This document shows, piece by piece, positions 1 through 6,365 of a stretch of 9,495 nt of DNA. The DNA comes from JBGOUJ01 sp041477005 (lineage in GTDB: Bacteria > Acidobacteriota > Terriglobia > Bryobacterales > JACQDG01), in contig JBGOUJ010000280.1 of the NCBI GenBank assembly GCA_041477005.1, positions 1 through 9,495 of the forward strand, read 5' to 3'. The notes under the pieces were generated by a model. The model was not told the DNA's origin. It did not search any database and saw nothing but the letters and a program-made list of their open reading frames with translations. Every line of letters starts with the position of its first letter. The first letter of the stretch is position 1. Both the position numbers and the translations under genes were made by a program.

Positions 1-1602
1 CACCGGGTCGTCGCAGCGGATGGCGGTGCGCAGCAGGCCGTTGGCGTCGAGGGCGTTCGAGGGAAACACGACCCGCAGGCCCGGAATGTGGGTCAACGCG
101 ACCTCGCCGGACTGGCTGTGGTAGACGGCGCCGCCGCCCAGGTAGCCGCCGATGGGCACGCGCACGACCACGGGGCAGGAGTAGCCGTTGCTGGAGCGCC
201 AGCGCAGGGTCGCCAGCTCGTTGCGGAGCTGCATCATGGCCGGCCAGATGTAATCGAAGAACTGGATCTCGACCACCGGTTTCAAGCCGCGCGTGGCGCA
301 GCCGATGGCCCGGCCGACGATGGCCGCCTCGGCCAGCGGCGAGTTGAAGACGCGCTCGCTTCCGAACTCGCGCTGCAGGCCGCCGGTGACTTTGAAGACG
401 CCGCCCTTCCCCTTCACCTTGTCCAGGTTCTCGGCCCGGGTGCAGTCGGCCACGTCCTCGCCGAACACGACGATCCGCGGATCGCGGCGCATCTCGTCGC
501 GCAGGCAGGCATTGACCAGGTCGACCATCGTTTTCGATTCGCCCGAGAACTCCGGCTCATGGGAGAAGCCGTCGGAGGCGGGATCTACATCGGGCGAATA
601 CAGAAACGCCCGGGCGGAGCCTTTCGCGGGCGGCGCTGCCTTCAGAGCGCGGTCCACCGCTTGCTGGATGCTCTCTTCGGCGTCGTGCTGCATGATGGAC
701 AGAGCGTGGTGGTCTAAGATGCCTTCGGCGACCAGCCACTCGCCGAACTTTTCGACCGGGTCGCGCTCCGTCTCGGCGCGCCGCTCTTCTTCGGTCTTGT
801 AGAGGCGCTCGTCGTCGGAGAGGGAGTGGGAATAGGGGCGCGTGACGTGGGCGTGAACCAGGGCCGGACCGCCGCCGGCGCGGCAATACGCCGCGGCGTC
901 GGCCACCGCCTGGTAGGAGGCCAGAAACTCCGTCCCGTCCACCTCGCGGATTAGGAGATCGGGAAAGCCGGCCACCAGCCGTGAGATGCTGCCGCCGGCC
1001 GTCTGCGCTTCGATCGGGACCGAGATGGCGTAGGCGTTGTCCTCGATCAGGAACAACAACGGCAAGCGGCGCAGGCAGGCGGCGTTGAGGGCTTCCCAGA
1101 ACTCGCCTTCGCTCGTGGAGCCTTCGCCGCCGGTAACCAGGGTGATTTCCTCGCCGTGCAAGAGCCGCGTCGCCTCGGCGCAGCCTACGGCTTGCAGGTA
1201 CTGGGTCCCTGTGGGGCTGGAAGCGGAAACGATGCGCCACTTTGGATGGCCCCAGTGGGAGGGCATTTGGCGTCCGCCGGAAGCCGGATCGCGCGCCGCC
1301 CCGACCGCCTGGAGCAGCATCTCCTCGGGCGTCACTCCCAGGGCCAGGCAAAGCGCCCGATCGCGGTAGTAGGGATATACCCAATCCGAACCCGGCTTGA
1401 GCGCCAGAGCGGCCGCCGTTCCGATGGCCTCGTGGCCGGCGCCGCTGATCTGAAAGTAAATCCTGTTCTGGCGCTTGAGGATGATCTCTCGGTCATCCAG
1501 GCGGCGCGAGGTGTAAAGGACCCGGTAGGAATGGATCAGGGTATCGGTGGGGAGGCCGGCAAACAGCGTGTCGGAGACGCGAACACCGCTTTCGGCAGCC
1601 AT
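1..1602 (-). CDS. Thiamine-diphosphate-dependent dehydrogenase E1, fused alpha and beta subunits (3' end outside window)
   Basis: This is the decarboxylating E1 component of a 2-oxoacid dehydrogenase complex (pyruvate or branched-chain 2-oxoacid type). It transfers the acyl group to the lipoyl arm of E2 in the cytoplasm. The frame is open from ATG at 1602 to base 1 (534 codons). Residues 1 to about 320 are the alpha part, with the thiamine-diphosphate/Mg site GGEGSTSEGEF at 158-168 followed by IEDNAYAISVP at 186-196. The beta part begins near residue 356 with an IVVFGEDVAD stretch at 377-386, then FNSPLAEAAIVGRAIG (419-434) and VVEIQFFDYIWPA (443-455). Both halves lie in one uninterrupted frame, so this is a true fusion, as known in Acidobacteriota and Bacteroidota; many other bacteria use two genes. 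GGAG lies two bases before ATG and an extended -10 (TGATACACT) lies at 1622-1614. Exact substrate (pyruvate or 2-oxoisovalerate) cannot be decided from this part. Confidence 0.95.
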   Translation of the reverse strand, partial: MAAESGVRVSDTLFAGLPTDTLIHSYRVLYTSRRLDDREIILKRQNRIYFQISGAGHEAIGTAAALALKPGSDWVYPYYRDRALCLALGVTPEEMLLQAVGAARDPASGGRQMPSHWGHPKWRIVSASSPTGTQYLQAVGCAEATRLLHGEEITLVTGGEGSTSEGEFWEALNAACLRRLPLLFLIEDNAYAISVPIEAQTAGGSISRLVAGFPDLLIREVDGTEFLASYQAVADAAAYCRAGGGPALVHAHVTRPYSHSLSDDERLYKTEEERRAETERDPVEKFGEWLVAEGILDHHALSIMQHDAEESIQQAVDRALKAAPPAKGSARAFLYSPDVDPASDGFSHEPEFSGESKTMVDLVNACLRDEMRRDPRIVVFGEDVADCTRAENLDKVKGKGGVFKVTGGLQREFGSERVFNSPLAEAAIVGRAIGCATRGLKPVVEIQFFDYIWPAMMQLRNELATLRWRSSNGYSCPVVVRVPIGGYLGGGAVYHSQSGEVALTHIPGLRVVFPSNALDANGLLRTAIRCDDPV

Positions 1603-1613
1603 TGCTCCATTCC

Positions 1614-1622
1614 AGTGTATCA
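1614..1622 (-). promoter_or_regulatory. Putative extended -10 promoter of the E1 dehydrogenase gene
   Basis: On the minus strand the sequence reads TGATACACT, a TGn-extended -10 hexamer (TACACT) ending 11 bases before the ATG at 1602. No clear -35 is visible. The short distance predicts a leader of only a few bases. This is an inference from sequence resemblance. Confidence 0.4.
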
Positions 1623-1632
1623 CCAAGGACCG

Positions 1633-1702
1633 GGGTGGGCAATAGGCTTAGAAACGTAGACACCGGGTGGGATGACCCAGGGATGCGGCCTATTCCCCAC
1701 CC
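1633..1702. repeat. Imperfect inverted repeat in the divergent intergenic region
   Basis: The left arm at 1633-1647 (GGGTGGGCAATAGGC) is matched in inverted orientation by 1688-1702 (GCCTATTCCCCACCC) with one mismatch in 15. The match continues outward over CCGG if a two-base gap is allowed, and about 40 bases lie between the arms. It sits between the divergent E1 and Cys-motif genes. It could be a REP/MITE-like dispersed repeat or a regulatory hairpin; copy number elsewhere in the genome would decide. Confidence 0.5.
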
Positions 1703-1798
1703 TACCGGGACCAGATTCTCCAGATTCCATGCCAATCCAGCAAGTTACGAAGATGGCGGCAGCCGTGCAATGGAAAGCGGGGACCGATGAGGTGCAGC

Positions 1799-2167
1799 AT
1801 GGATGAAAGCACGGTGGGTGAACTGGCGACGCTGATGTTCAATAAGATCTGCCCGGTGTGCGTGGACCGGAACCCGGACGGCTCCTGCAACCGGCTTCGG
1901 GAGGGCAACTGTACGTTGATGGCCAAGCTGCCCGCGGCGGCCGAGGCCGTTCTGCGAGTGCACAGCGACCGGATCGAGCCCTACGTCCAGGCGATCCGGG
2001 ACAATGTCTGCGTCAGTTGCGACCACAGCTATCCGGACGGCTCTTGTCCCACGCGGAATACGGACCGTTGCATGCTCGACTGTTACCTGCCGCTGGTGGT
2101 GGAGGCGATTGAAGAGTACTTTCAGAGGACTCTGACGCGCCCGGCACTGCGGCCGCTGGGGGTATAG
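1799..2167 (+). CDS. Small protein with duplicated C-x2-C-x8-C-x7-C motif, unknown function
   Basis: I do not recognise a named family. The 122-residue protein contains two copies of the same cysteine layout: C18-x2-C21-x8-C30-x7-C38 and C71-x2-C74-x8-C83-x7-C91, a period of 53 residues with identical spacing. Both copies carry a PDGSC core and are followed by a hydrophobic LP-containing helix. C95 is extra. Four cysteines per unit suggest that each unit binds zinc or an iron-sulfur cluster; which metal cannot be told from sequence. There is no signal peptide or membrane segment, so it is probably cytoplasmic. I chose ATG 1799 because GAGG (1789-1792) stands six bases upstream; an in-frame ATG at 1787 would add four residues and has a weaker site. 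It is divergent from the E1 gene and 84 bases ahead of the permease, so co-transcription with the permease is possible but not shown. Confidence 0.85.
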   Translation: MDESTVGELATLMFNKICPVCVDRNPDGSCNRLREGNCTLMAKLPAAAEAVLRVHSDRIEPYVQAIRDNVCVSCDHSYPDGSCPTRNTDRCMLDCYLPLVVEAIEEYFQRTLTRPALRPLGV

Positions 2168-2205
2168 ATCAGGAGCCGCCAGGGAGCGGTTCGCCGTCCA
2201 AACGG

Positions 2206-2231
2206 AAGCCTGTCCCGCCAAAGCCTGTCCC
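2206..2231. repeat. Short direct repeat upstream of the permease gene
   Basis: AAGCCTGTCCC occurs at 2206-2216 and again at 2221-2231, in the gap just before the permease promoter. It could be a two-site regulator target or a fragment of a dispersed repeat. With only two copies no function can be assigned. Confidence 0.4.
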
Positions 2232-2235
2232 CCGT

Positions 2236-2244
2236 TGGTAGAAT
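2236..2244 (+). promoter_or_regulatory. Putative extended -10 promoter of the permease-DUF420 pair
   Basis: TGGTAGAAT is an extended -10 (TGn + TAGAAT) ending seven bases before ATG 2252. Transcription would then start at or next to the A of the ATG, making the mRNA leaderless. The AAGGA at 2246-2250 is one base from ATG, too close to act as a normal ribosome binding site. No good -35 is seen. Confidence 0.5.
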
Positions 2245-2251
2245 CAAGGAA

Positions 2252-3112
2252 ATGGCCAGCCAACAGCTCCGGACGGAGGCGGCGGCCGGTGAGCGAGAGC
2301 CGGAGAAAAGCGCCGGGCGGCTGGCGGCCGCCGGCCGGCCCGGCTATTGGCTTCCCGTGGCGACGCTATGGTGGCGGGAGCTGGTTCGCTTCTACCGCCA
2401 GCGGAGCCGGGTGGTGGGAGCCCTGGGGACGCCGCTGCTGTTCTGGCTGCTGATCGGCTCCGGCGTTGGCCGCTCGTTTGGCGCGCCGTCGGGGATGAGC
2501 TACCTGGGCTACTTGTTTCCCGGCACCATCCTGCTGATCGTGCTGTTCACCGCGATCTTTTCGACCATATCGGTGATCGAAGACCGGCACGAAGGTTTTC
2601 TGCTCTCGGTGCTGGTGGCGCCGATTTCGCGCTCGGCGCTGGTGATGGGGAAGGTCCTGGGCGGGGCCACCCTGGCGCTGCTGCAGGGGCTGACGTTTGT
2701 CGTTCTGGCGCCGCTGGTGGGCATCCGGCTCGGGGCCTGGCAGGCCGTCGAGGTCACCGCCGTCCTGTTTCTGATCTCATTTGCCATGACGGCCCTGGGG
2801 TTTTACTTCGCCTGGCGGCTCGACTCGGTGCAGGGCTTTCACAGCGTCATGAATCTGGTCCTGATGCCGATGTGGCTGCTTTCCGGGGCGCTGTTCCCTG
2901 CCTCGGGCGCGCATTCCTGGATCGGATGGGTGATGCGGATCAACCCGCTCACGTACGGCATGGCGGCGCTGGAACGCGCCCTCTATGCCGCGCCGCCGCC
3001 GGACACGCCGGCGCTGGGGTTCTCGGTAACCGTAATGGCCGGATTTGGACTGCTGGCGGTGCTGGCGAGCCTCCACGAGGTGGCCAAACCTTCGGCCGGG
3101 GGCTCCGTTTGA
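2252..3112 (+). CDS. ABC-2 type transporter permease
   Basis: This is the membrane subunit of an ABC exporter of the ABC-2 family. The 286-residue protein has a soluble N-terminal stretch of about 50 residues and then six probable membrane segments: about 54-72, 84-108, 130-158, 165-187, 197-217 and 256-274. Family-typical features are the EDRHEGFLLSVLVAPISR loop (110-127), which faces the ATPase, and INPLTYGMAALERALY (230-245) before the last helix. No ATP-binding subunit is encoded next to it, so the partner ATPase must lie elsewhere or just be unlinked. Its stop codon overlaps the start of the DUF420 gene, so the two are probably made together. The substrate cannot be predicted. The long charged N-terminus may mean that the true start is internal, but no better start with a ribosome binding site is visible. 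Confidence 0.92.
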   Translation: MASQQLRTEAAAGEREPEKSAGRLAAAGRPGYWLPVATLWWRELVRFYRQRSRVVGALGTPLLFWLLIGSGVGRSFGAPSGMSYLGYLFPGTILLIVLFTAIFSTISVIEDRHEGFLLSVLVAPISRSALVMGKVLGGATLALLQGLTFVVLAPLVGIRLGAWQAVEVTAVLFLISFAMTALGFYFAWRLDSVQGFHSVMNLVLMPMWLLSGALFPASGAHSWIGWVMRINPLTYGMAALERALYAAPPPDTPALGFSVTVMAGFGLLAVLASLHEVAKPSAGGSV

Positions 3113-3522
3113 GCTTCTCGGACTTGCCGGCGTTAAACGCCAGCCTCAACGGCTTGAGCGCCGTGCTGCTGACGGCCGGTTACAGGAATATCCGGCGCAG
3201 AAACATCCCCGCCCACCGGGCTTGCATGCTGGCGGCATTCGCCGCTTCCACGCTCTTCTTGATTTCCTACGTGACTTACCACGCGCGGGTGGGATCGGTA
3301 CGGTTCCAGCATCAGGGGTGGATCCGGCCGGTGTATTTCACCGTGCTGATCACGCACGTAATCCTGGCCGCGGCCATTCTACCACTGGCGATCATCACGC
3401 TGAGCCGGGCATTGCGGGAACGGTTCGACCGGCACCGCAGCCTGGCGCGCTGGACGCTGCCCCTGTGGCTCTATGTGTCGGTCACCGGGGTGGTGGTTTA
3501 CGCGATGCTATACCACTTGTAG
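3109..3522 (+). CDS. DUF420 (YozB/CtaM-like) membrane protein
   Basis: DUF420 is a family of small four-helix membrane proteins. Staphylococcal CtaM, a member as I recall it, is needed for aa3-type terminal oxidase activity. The 137-residue product has helices at about 8-25, 38-58, 75-98 and 114-134. Four histidines sit where the family conserves them: H36 (IPAHRACM), H58 (YVTYH), H83 (LITHVILA) and H109 (RHRSLARW). The C-terminal LPLWLYVSVTGVVVYAMLY (117-135) is highly typical. The start is TTG at 3109, giving a four-base TTGA overlap with the permease stop and a normal-length protein; the frame is open far upstream but that part is out of family. A role in assembly or copper/heme supply of a cytochrome oxidase is likely from the family, though no oxidase gene is in the window. 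Confidence 0.9.
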   Translation: MSFSDLPALNASLNGLSAVLLTAGYRNIRRRNIPAHRACMLAAFAASTLFLISYVTYHARVGSVRFQHQGWIRPVYFTVLITHVILAAAILPLAIITLSRALRERFDRHRSLARWTLPLWLYVSVTGVVVYAMLYHL

Positions 3523-3606
3523 AGTTCCCGCTCCAGCGCCGCCGCGGGGCGATCCGGTTTCTGCCTACTGGCAGGACCTGCGGCGCCATATCCGGAAGCC
3601 GGGCGC

Positions 3607-3612
3607 TACAAT
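3607..3612 (+). promoter_or_regulatory. Putative -10 element of the HEAT-protein gene
   Basis: TACAAT lies five bases before the TTG start at 3618, a spacing that fits a leaderless message. No -35 or Shine-Dalgarno sequence is evident between 3523 and 3617. Confidence 0.45.
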
Positions 3613-3617
3613 CTAGA

Positions 3618-4451
3618 TTGCCCCAAACCCCATCCAAACGACCTGGCCCCAGCGCCCTGCTGCTCGGTGGGGTGGCCCTGGTTGCCCTGGTCCTGGTGCC
3701 GTTCCTTTTCTGGCGCGGAACCTGGTTTGGCCGGCCGCTCACCGCGCAAGAGATCGAGCAGTACCTCAACGACGACCCGAAGCCACGCCATGTGCAGCAC
3801 GCCATGGTGCAGATCTCGCAACACATCGGGCGGGGTGATGCGGGGGTCGAGCGGTGGTATCCACGTCTTTGCGCGCTCCGCCGCAGCCCGGTGATCGAGC
3901 TGCGGGTGACCGACGCCTGGTTGATGGGCCAGGACAACCGCTCTCAAGCCTTCCACCAAGCTTTGCTCGATATGCTGCAGGATTCCGAGCCGATCGTCCG
4001 GCGGAACGCCGCGTTGTCACTGGCGCGATTCGCCGACCCCGCCGGCCGGCCCGAGCTGCGGGCCATGCTGCGTTCGTACGCGGTGCAAGCGCCGGGGAGC
4101 GGCGCCCTGCGTTATCGCCTGCAGGTGCGGGACCCGGTGGAGCGGGGGGCGCTCCTGGCACGGCTCGAGACGGGCAGTGGTGTGGCGGTCGAGGTCCGTT
4201 CGCCGCTGCCGGGAAAGATCGAGCGCAAGATGGCGGTCGAGGGGGCCCCTGTGAAGCAGGGAGAGGAGATCCTGCTCATCGAGCCCAGCGCCGATCAAGT
4301 GTGGGAGGCGCTGCGGGCGCTCTACCTGGTGGGAACCGCCGAGGACCTGGCCGGCGTCGAGAGATTCGCGCGCCCTCCGCCGGAGTGGCCGGCCCGAATC
4401 GGCGAGCAGGCCCAGCTCACCGCCCGGCAGATCCGAGAACGAAGGGATTGA
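3618..4451 (+). CDS. Membrane-anchored HEAT-repeat protein with a biotinyl/lipoyl-like hairpin
   Basis: The 277-residue product has an N-terminal membrane anchor (about 12-32) with a short basic tail, so most of it should lie on the far side of the membrane. Helical HEAT-like units follow, clearest at 110-155 (LLDMLQDSEPIVRRNAALSL, then a helix LRAMLRSYA). Residues 190-222 change to a beta pattern: VEVRSPLPGKIERKMAVEG, then VKQGEEILLIEP. This matches the half-motif of biotinyl/lipoyl and HlyD-type hairpins, but no lysine occupies the modification site of a carrier domain. Helices resume at 226-252 (WEALRALYLVGT). It is probably a binding scaffold, not an enzyme. The start TTG 3618 was chosen because it follows the TACAAT element and gives a clean anchor; the frame is open upstream to about 3045, but that part overlaps the DUF420 and permease genes. 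It lies 95 bases after DUF420 on the same strand and may be functionally linked to it. Confidence 0.75.
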   Translation: MPQTPSKRPGPSALLLGGVALVALVLVPFLFWRGTWFGRPLTAQEIEQYLNDDPKPRHVQHAMVQISQHIGRGDAGVERWYPRLCALRRSPVIELRVTDAWLMGQDNRSQAFHQALLDMLQDSEPIVRRNAALSLARFADPAGRPELRAMLRSYAVQAPGSGALRYRLQVRDPVERGALLARLETGSGVAVEVRSPLPGKIERKMAVEGAPVKQGEEILLIEPSADQVWEALRALYLVGTAEDLAGVERFARPPPEWPARIGEQAQLTARQIRERRD

Positions 4452-4493
4452 TGATTTGTTGACTTGGTGATTGTGGCAGACGCCCTTCGCGGC

Positions 4494-5354
4494 TTAGAAA
4501 TCCTCGAGAAGCTTTTTCGTCTCGGCGCTCCAGGGCGCGGTCAGGAACAGTTTGCCGTTGAACAGGAAATCCAGCCGGTAGGCTCTCATCGGCGGCGGAG
4601 GACCTTCGGTGCAATTCTTGCGGCGGTCCTCGGGCGTCGCCGCCTTGCCGGCGCTCAGGAACACCGACAGGTCCGGCCAGCCATCATAGTTCAGATCGCG
4701 CAGTTCGGTCCGGTCGATGGAGATCTTCTTGCGGATTTCCGGGCAGGCGCCGGCGTTGTCCGCCACAAGCTGCACCAACTGCTGGGCGTGGTCCTCTCCA
4801 GGAACGGCGAAGTCGAGCATGAAGAACTCGGTCTCCTGGAAACCTTGCCAGGTCCACCCGTCGGCGCAAAGCAGGATCTGATGGCGGTTCCGCAGGGGGT
4901 ATCTCCGGCAGTCCCAGGCGAATCGGCCCGGCTCGAACTGCGACATGCTCCATCCTGAAGGAGATTTCTTCAGCAGCACGCTGCCGCCGGCGCCCGGCGG
5001 CGGGGCGCAGCCGGCAAAGCCGACGAACGCTTCGAACGAGGAGGGGCTGGTGAAGTTGCCATAAATGACCTTGAGCATCGTGAACGGGCCGCCCTTGCCT
5101 GGAAATACGGTGAACGCCGGGCAGGTCTTGCAGGAAAACTCGACCCCGCCGGAGGCCGAGGGTTTCGACTGTAAATCGTTGGGACAGACGGCGCGCAGCA
5201 GATCCAGGCCTTCCTGTTCGCTGGGAACGTGCGTATCGATGCGGACGCCCTGGGCCGGGCAGACGGCGGGGAGAAGAACCAGGGCAAGCAGAGCGAGCCA
5301 CGGCCGGCCCGGCCGGGCTAGAAGGACATCTTGACGCCGTGGGCGGCTTCCCAT
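4494..5354 (-). CDS. Exported cysteine-rich protein with a calcium-type DxNxDG loop, unknown function
   Basis: I do not recognise a family. ATG 5354 is the only ATG/GTG/TTG in frame ahead of the signal sequence, giving 286 residues and a 37-base overlap with the ferredoxin gene upstream. Residues 1-36 look like a signal peptide: basic RPRRQ...R, hydrophobic WLALLALVLLPAV (19-31), then CPAQG, so lipoprotein processing at C32 is possible but the lipobox is poor. The mature part has about eight cysteines (57, 75, 78, 116, 149, 163, 204, 248) that could form disulfides. Near the end DLNYDGWPDLSVFLS (220-234) matches the calcium-binding loop of VCBS/FG-GAP repeats, present once. No ribosome binding site is seen before ATG, so translation probably depends on the ferredoxin gene. 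The function is unknown. Confidence 0.78.
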   Translation of the reverse strand: MGSRPRRQDVLLARPGRPWLALLALVLLPAVCPAQGVRIDTHVPSEQEGLDLLRAVCPNDLQSKPSASGGVEFSCKTCPAFTVFPGKGGPFTMLKVIYGNFTSPSSFEAFVGFAGCAPPPGAGGSVLLKKSPSGWSMSQFEPGRFAWDCRRYPLRNRHQILLCADGWTWQGFQETEFFMLDFAVPGEDHAQQLVQLVADNAGACPEIRKKISIDRTELRDLNYDGWPDLSVFLSAGKAATPEDRRKNCTEGPPPPMRAYRLDFLFNGKLFLTAPWSAETKKLLEDF

Positions 5355-5671
5355 TCGTTGGTGTCCACCATCTCGATGGCGTCCCAGGGGCAGCCGTCGA
5401 GGAACGTCCCTTCGGGGCCCTTGCTCATGCACTTCTTGCAGCCGATGCACAGTTGCGCGTCCACCTCGATGCGGCCGAAGGGCGGATGGTCGGGATCCGG
5501 CACCCAGTACATGCAGTCCTCGACCGGGCAATAGGGCACGCAGGCCGGCGAGCCGGCGCAGCCGGTGCAGCACTCGGTGATGATAGCGAGTTCCTTCGGC
5601 CTCTTCTTGCGGGGGGTCTTGATCCCCTCCGACTTGGGATGCATCTTGACGACTTCGGCTGTCTCGACCAT
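5318..5671 (-). CDS. Two-cluster ferredoxin (4Fe-4S) with expanded cysteine spacing
   Basis: The 117-residue protein is a small cytoplasmic electron carrier. It has a basic N-terminal extension (about 1-28). The first cluster motif is C35-x2-C38-x5-C44-x3-C48-P and the second C75-x2-C78-x2-C81-x12-C94-P. Ordinary bacterial ferredoxins have C-x2-C-x2-C-x3-CP; here the first motif has three extra residues and the second nine extra residues (the MSKGPEGTFLDG segment) before the final CP. Crossed ligation, as in the family, would pair C94 with cluster I and C48 with cluster II. C34 and C53 are extra. A clear TATAAT (5685-5680) is eight bases upstream and AGGGG is very near ATG. The downstream gene overlaps its last 37 bases. 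The redox partner is unknown. Spacings of this kind occur in Acidobacteriota ferredoxins as far as I recall. Confidence 0.9.
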   Translation of the reverse strand: MVETAEVVKMHPKSEGIKTPRKKRPKELAIITECCTGCAGSPACVPYCPVEDCMYWVPDPDHPPFGRIEVDAQLCIGCKKCMSKGPEGTFLDGCPWDAIEMVDTNEWEAAHGVKMSF

Positions 5672-5679
5672 GCCCCTAC

Positions 5680-5685
5680 ATTATA
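5680..5685 (-). promoter_or_regulatory. -10 promoter element of the ferredoxin operon
   Basis: The minus strand reads TATAAT, a perfect -10 consensus, eight bases before ATG 5671. The transcript would start at or within a base or two of the start codon. It lies in the 23-base gap between the ferredoxin and the toxin stop codon. Confidence 0.6.
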
Positions 5686-5694
5686 GCTCCCGTG

Positions 5695-5994
5695 TCAGAA
5701 AACCGCGCTCGGAGGATTAGGCCTGCGTTCCTGCGCCCCGTGTAGCACGGTGAGAATGACAATGCGGTCGCTCGTTGCGGTGTAAGAAATGAGGTACGGA
5801 GTCCCCGGAATGACCAACTCGCGGGTTCCCGGCTCCCTGCCAGGCCGCCCGAGGCGCGGGTATGCGCCCAGCCGTCGAACGGCATTCCTGATGCGATCTG
5901 CGACGCGGCGGGCCGCTTTCGGATTGTCGGAAGCGATGTATCGCCGAATCTCCGCCAGCCCGGCCGTAGCCTCTCGCGACCAGACTATTCGCAT
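5695..5994 (-). CDS. parE: ParE/RelE-superfamily toxin
   Basis: This is the toxin of a type II toxin-antitoxin pair. The 99-residue length and layout fit ParE: an N-terminal strand (RIVWS), helices over 8-22 (EATAGLAEIRRYIA) and 25-43 (PKAARRVADRIRNAVRRL), YPRLGRPG (45-52), then the GTRELVIPGTPYLISYT strands (56-72) and RIVILTVLHGAQERR (76-90). ParE toxins typically poison DNA gyrase while RelE relatives cut mRNA on the ribosome; the lack of clear RelE catalytic residues favours ParE, but target choice is an inference. The start ATG 5994 overlaps the antitoxin stop by ten bases, the usual coupled arrangement. The gene looks intact. Confidence 0.9.
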   Translation of the reverse strand: MRIVWSREATAGLAEIRRYIASDNPKAARRVADRIRNAVRRLGAYPRLGRPGREPGTRELVIPGTPYLISYTATSDRIVILTVLHGAQERRPNPPSAVF

Positions 5995-6251
5995 TCAGGC
6001 GGCAGCTCTTTGTCGGTGCCCCAGGAATCCAGCCACGCTTCCACCTTCTCGTTCGGAACCACACGGCCAGCCTCAGCGTCAGCCAGGCCCCTCCGGATCG
6101 AAGCGCTTCGCTGTTCCTGCGTCTCGAGGTAGCGGGCAATGGCGTCTGCCGCCAGCGAAGATTTGGAGCGAGCGGTCTTCCGGGCCAGTTTTTCGAGGCG
6201 CTGCTTGAGCTCGACGGGTACCTGCACAGTGAATGTAGTGGCCTGGCCCAT
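5985..6251 (-). CDS. parD: Ribbon-helix-helix antitoxin (ParD/CopG type)
   Basis: The 88-residue protein is the antitoxin partner of the downstream ParE. Residues 5-13 (TTFTVQVPV) form the DNA-binding ribbon and 14-45 (ELKQRLEKLARKTARSK, then SLAADAIARYLETQE) the two helices. The C-terminus (VPNEKVEAWLDSWGTDKELP) is the segment that in this family wraps the toxin. It should neutralise the toxin and repress its own promoter through the palindrome at 6270-6280. The start is ATG 6251; the leader is about 17 bases or less with only a weak AGG as ribosome site. The gene looks intact. Confidence 0.92.
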   Translation of the reverse strand: MGQATTFTVQVPVELKQRLEKLARKTARSKSSLAADAIARYLETQEQRSASIRRGLADAEAGRVVPNEKVEAWLDSWGTDKELPPECE

Positions 6252-6268
6252 TAGGCGCCTGCTTAAAC

Positions 6269-6280
6269 ATTGTAGTACAA
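6269..6280 (-). promoter_or_regulatory. -10 element overlapping a perfect palindrome: probable toxin-antitoxin promoter/operator
   Basis: The minus strand reads TTGTACTACAAT. TACAAT (6274-6269) is a -10-like hexamer and TTGTA-C-TACAA (6280-6270) is a perfect 5+1+5 inverted repeat overlapping it. Repression by the ribbon-helix-helix antitoxin binding here is the natural reading. No convincing -35 is visible. Confidence 0.5.
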
Positions 6281-6365
6281 GCTCCAGTAACCAGGGCGCG
6301 CCGGGTCAGTTCGCTGAATCCGGGTTGGAGGTCTGGCAAGTAGGCCCGTTATTTTCTTGAATCCT

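Noticed and set aside
88..1384. Long open frames on both strands across the left end
   Set aside because: They are out-of-frame readings of the E1 dehydrogenase; products are Arg/Ala/Gly/Pro-rich with no domain, while the true minus frame has clear E1 motifs without a stop.
2347..3108. Upstream extension of the DUF420 frame
   Set aside because: It overlaps the permease gene in another frame and has no family similarity; similarity begins at the TTG at 3109.
3045..3617. Upstream extension of the HEAT-protein frame
   Set aside because: It overlaps the permease end and the whole DUF420 gene in another frame; composition is Arg/Pro/Gly-rich.
5355..5573. Upstream extension of the exported protein's frame
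   Set aside because: It lies inside the ferredoxin gene, and the signal peptide sits just after the ATG at 5354.
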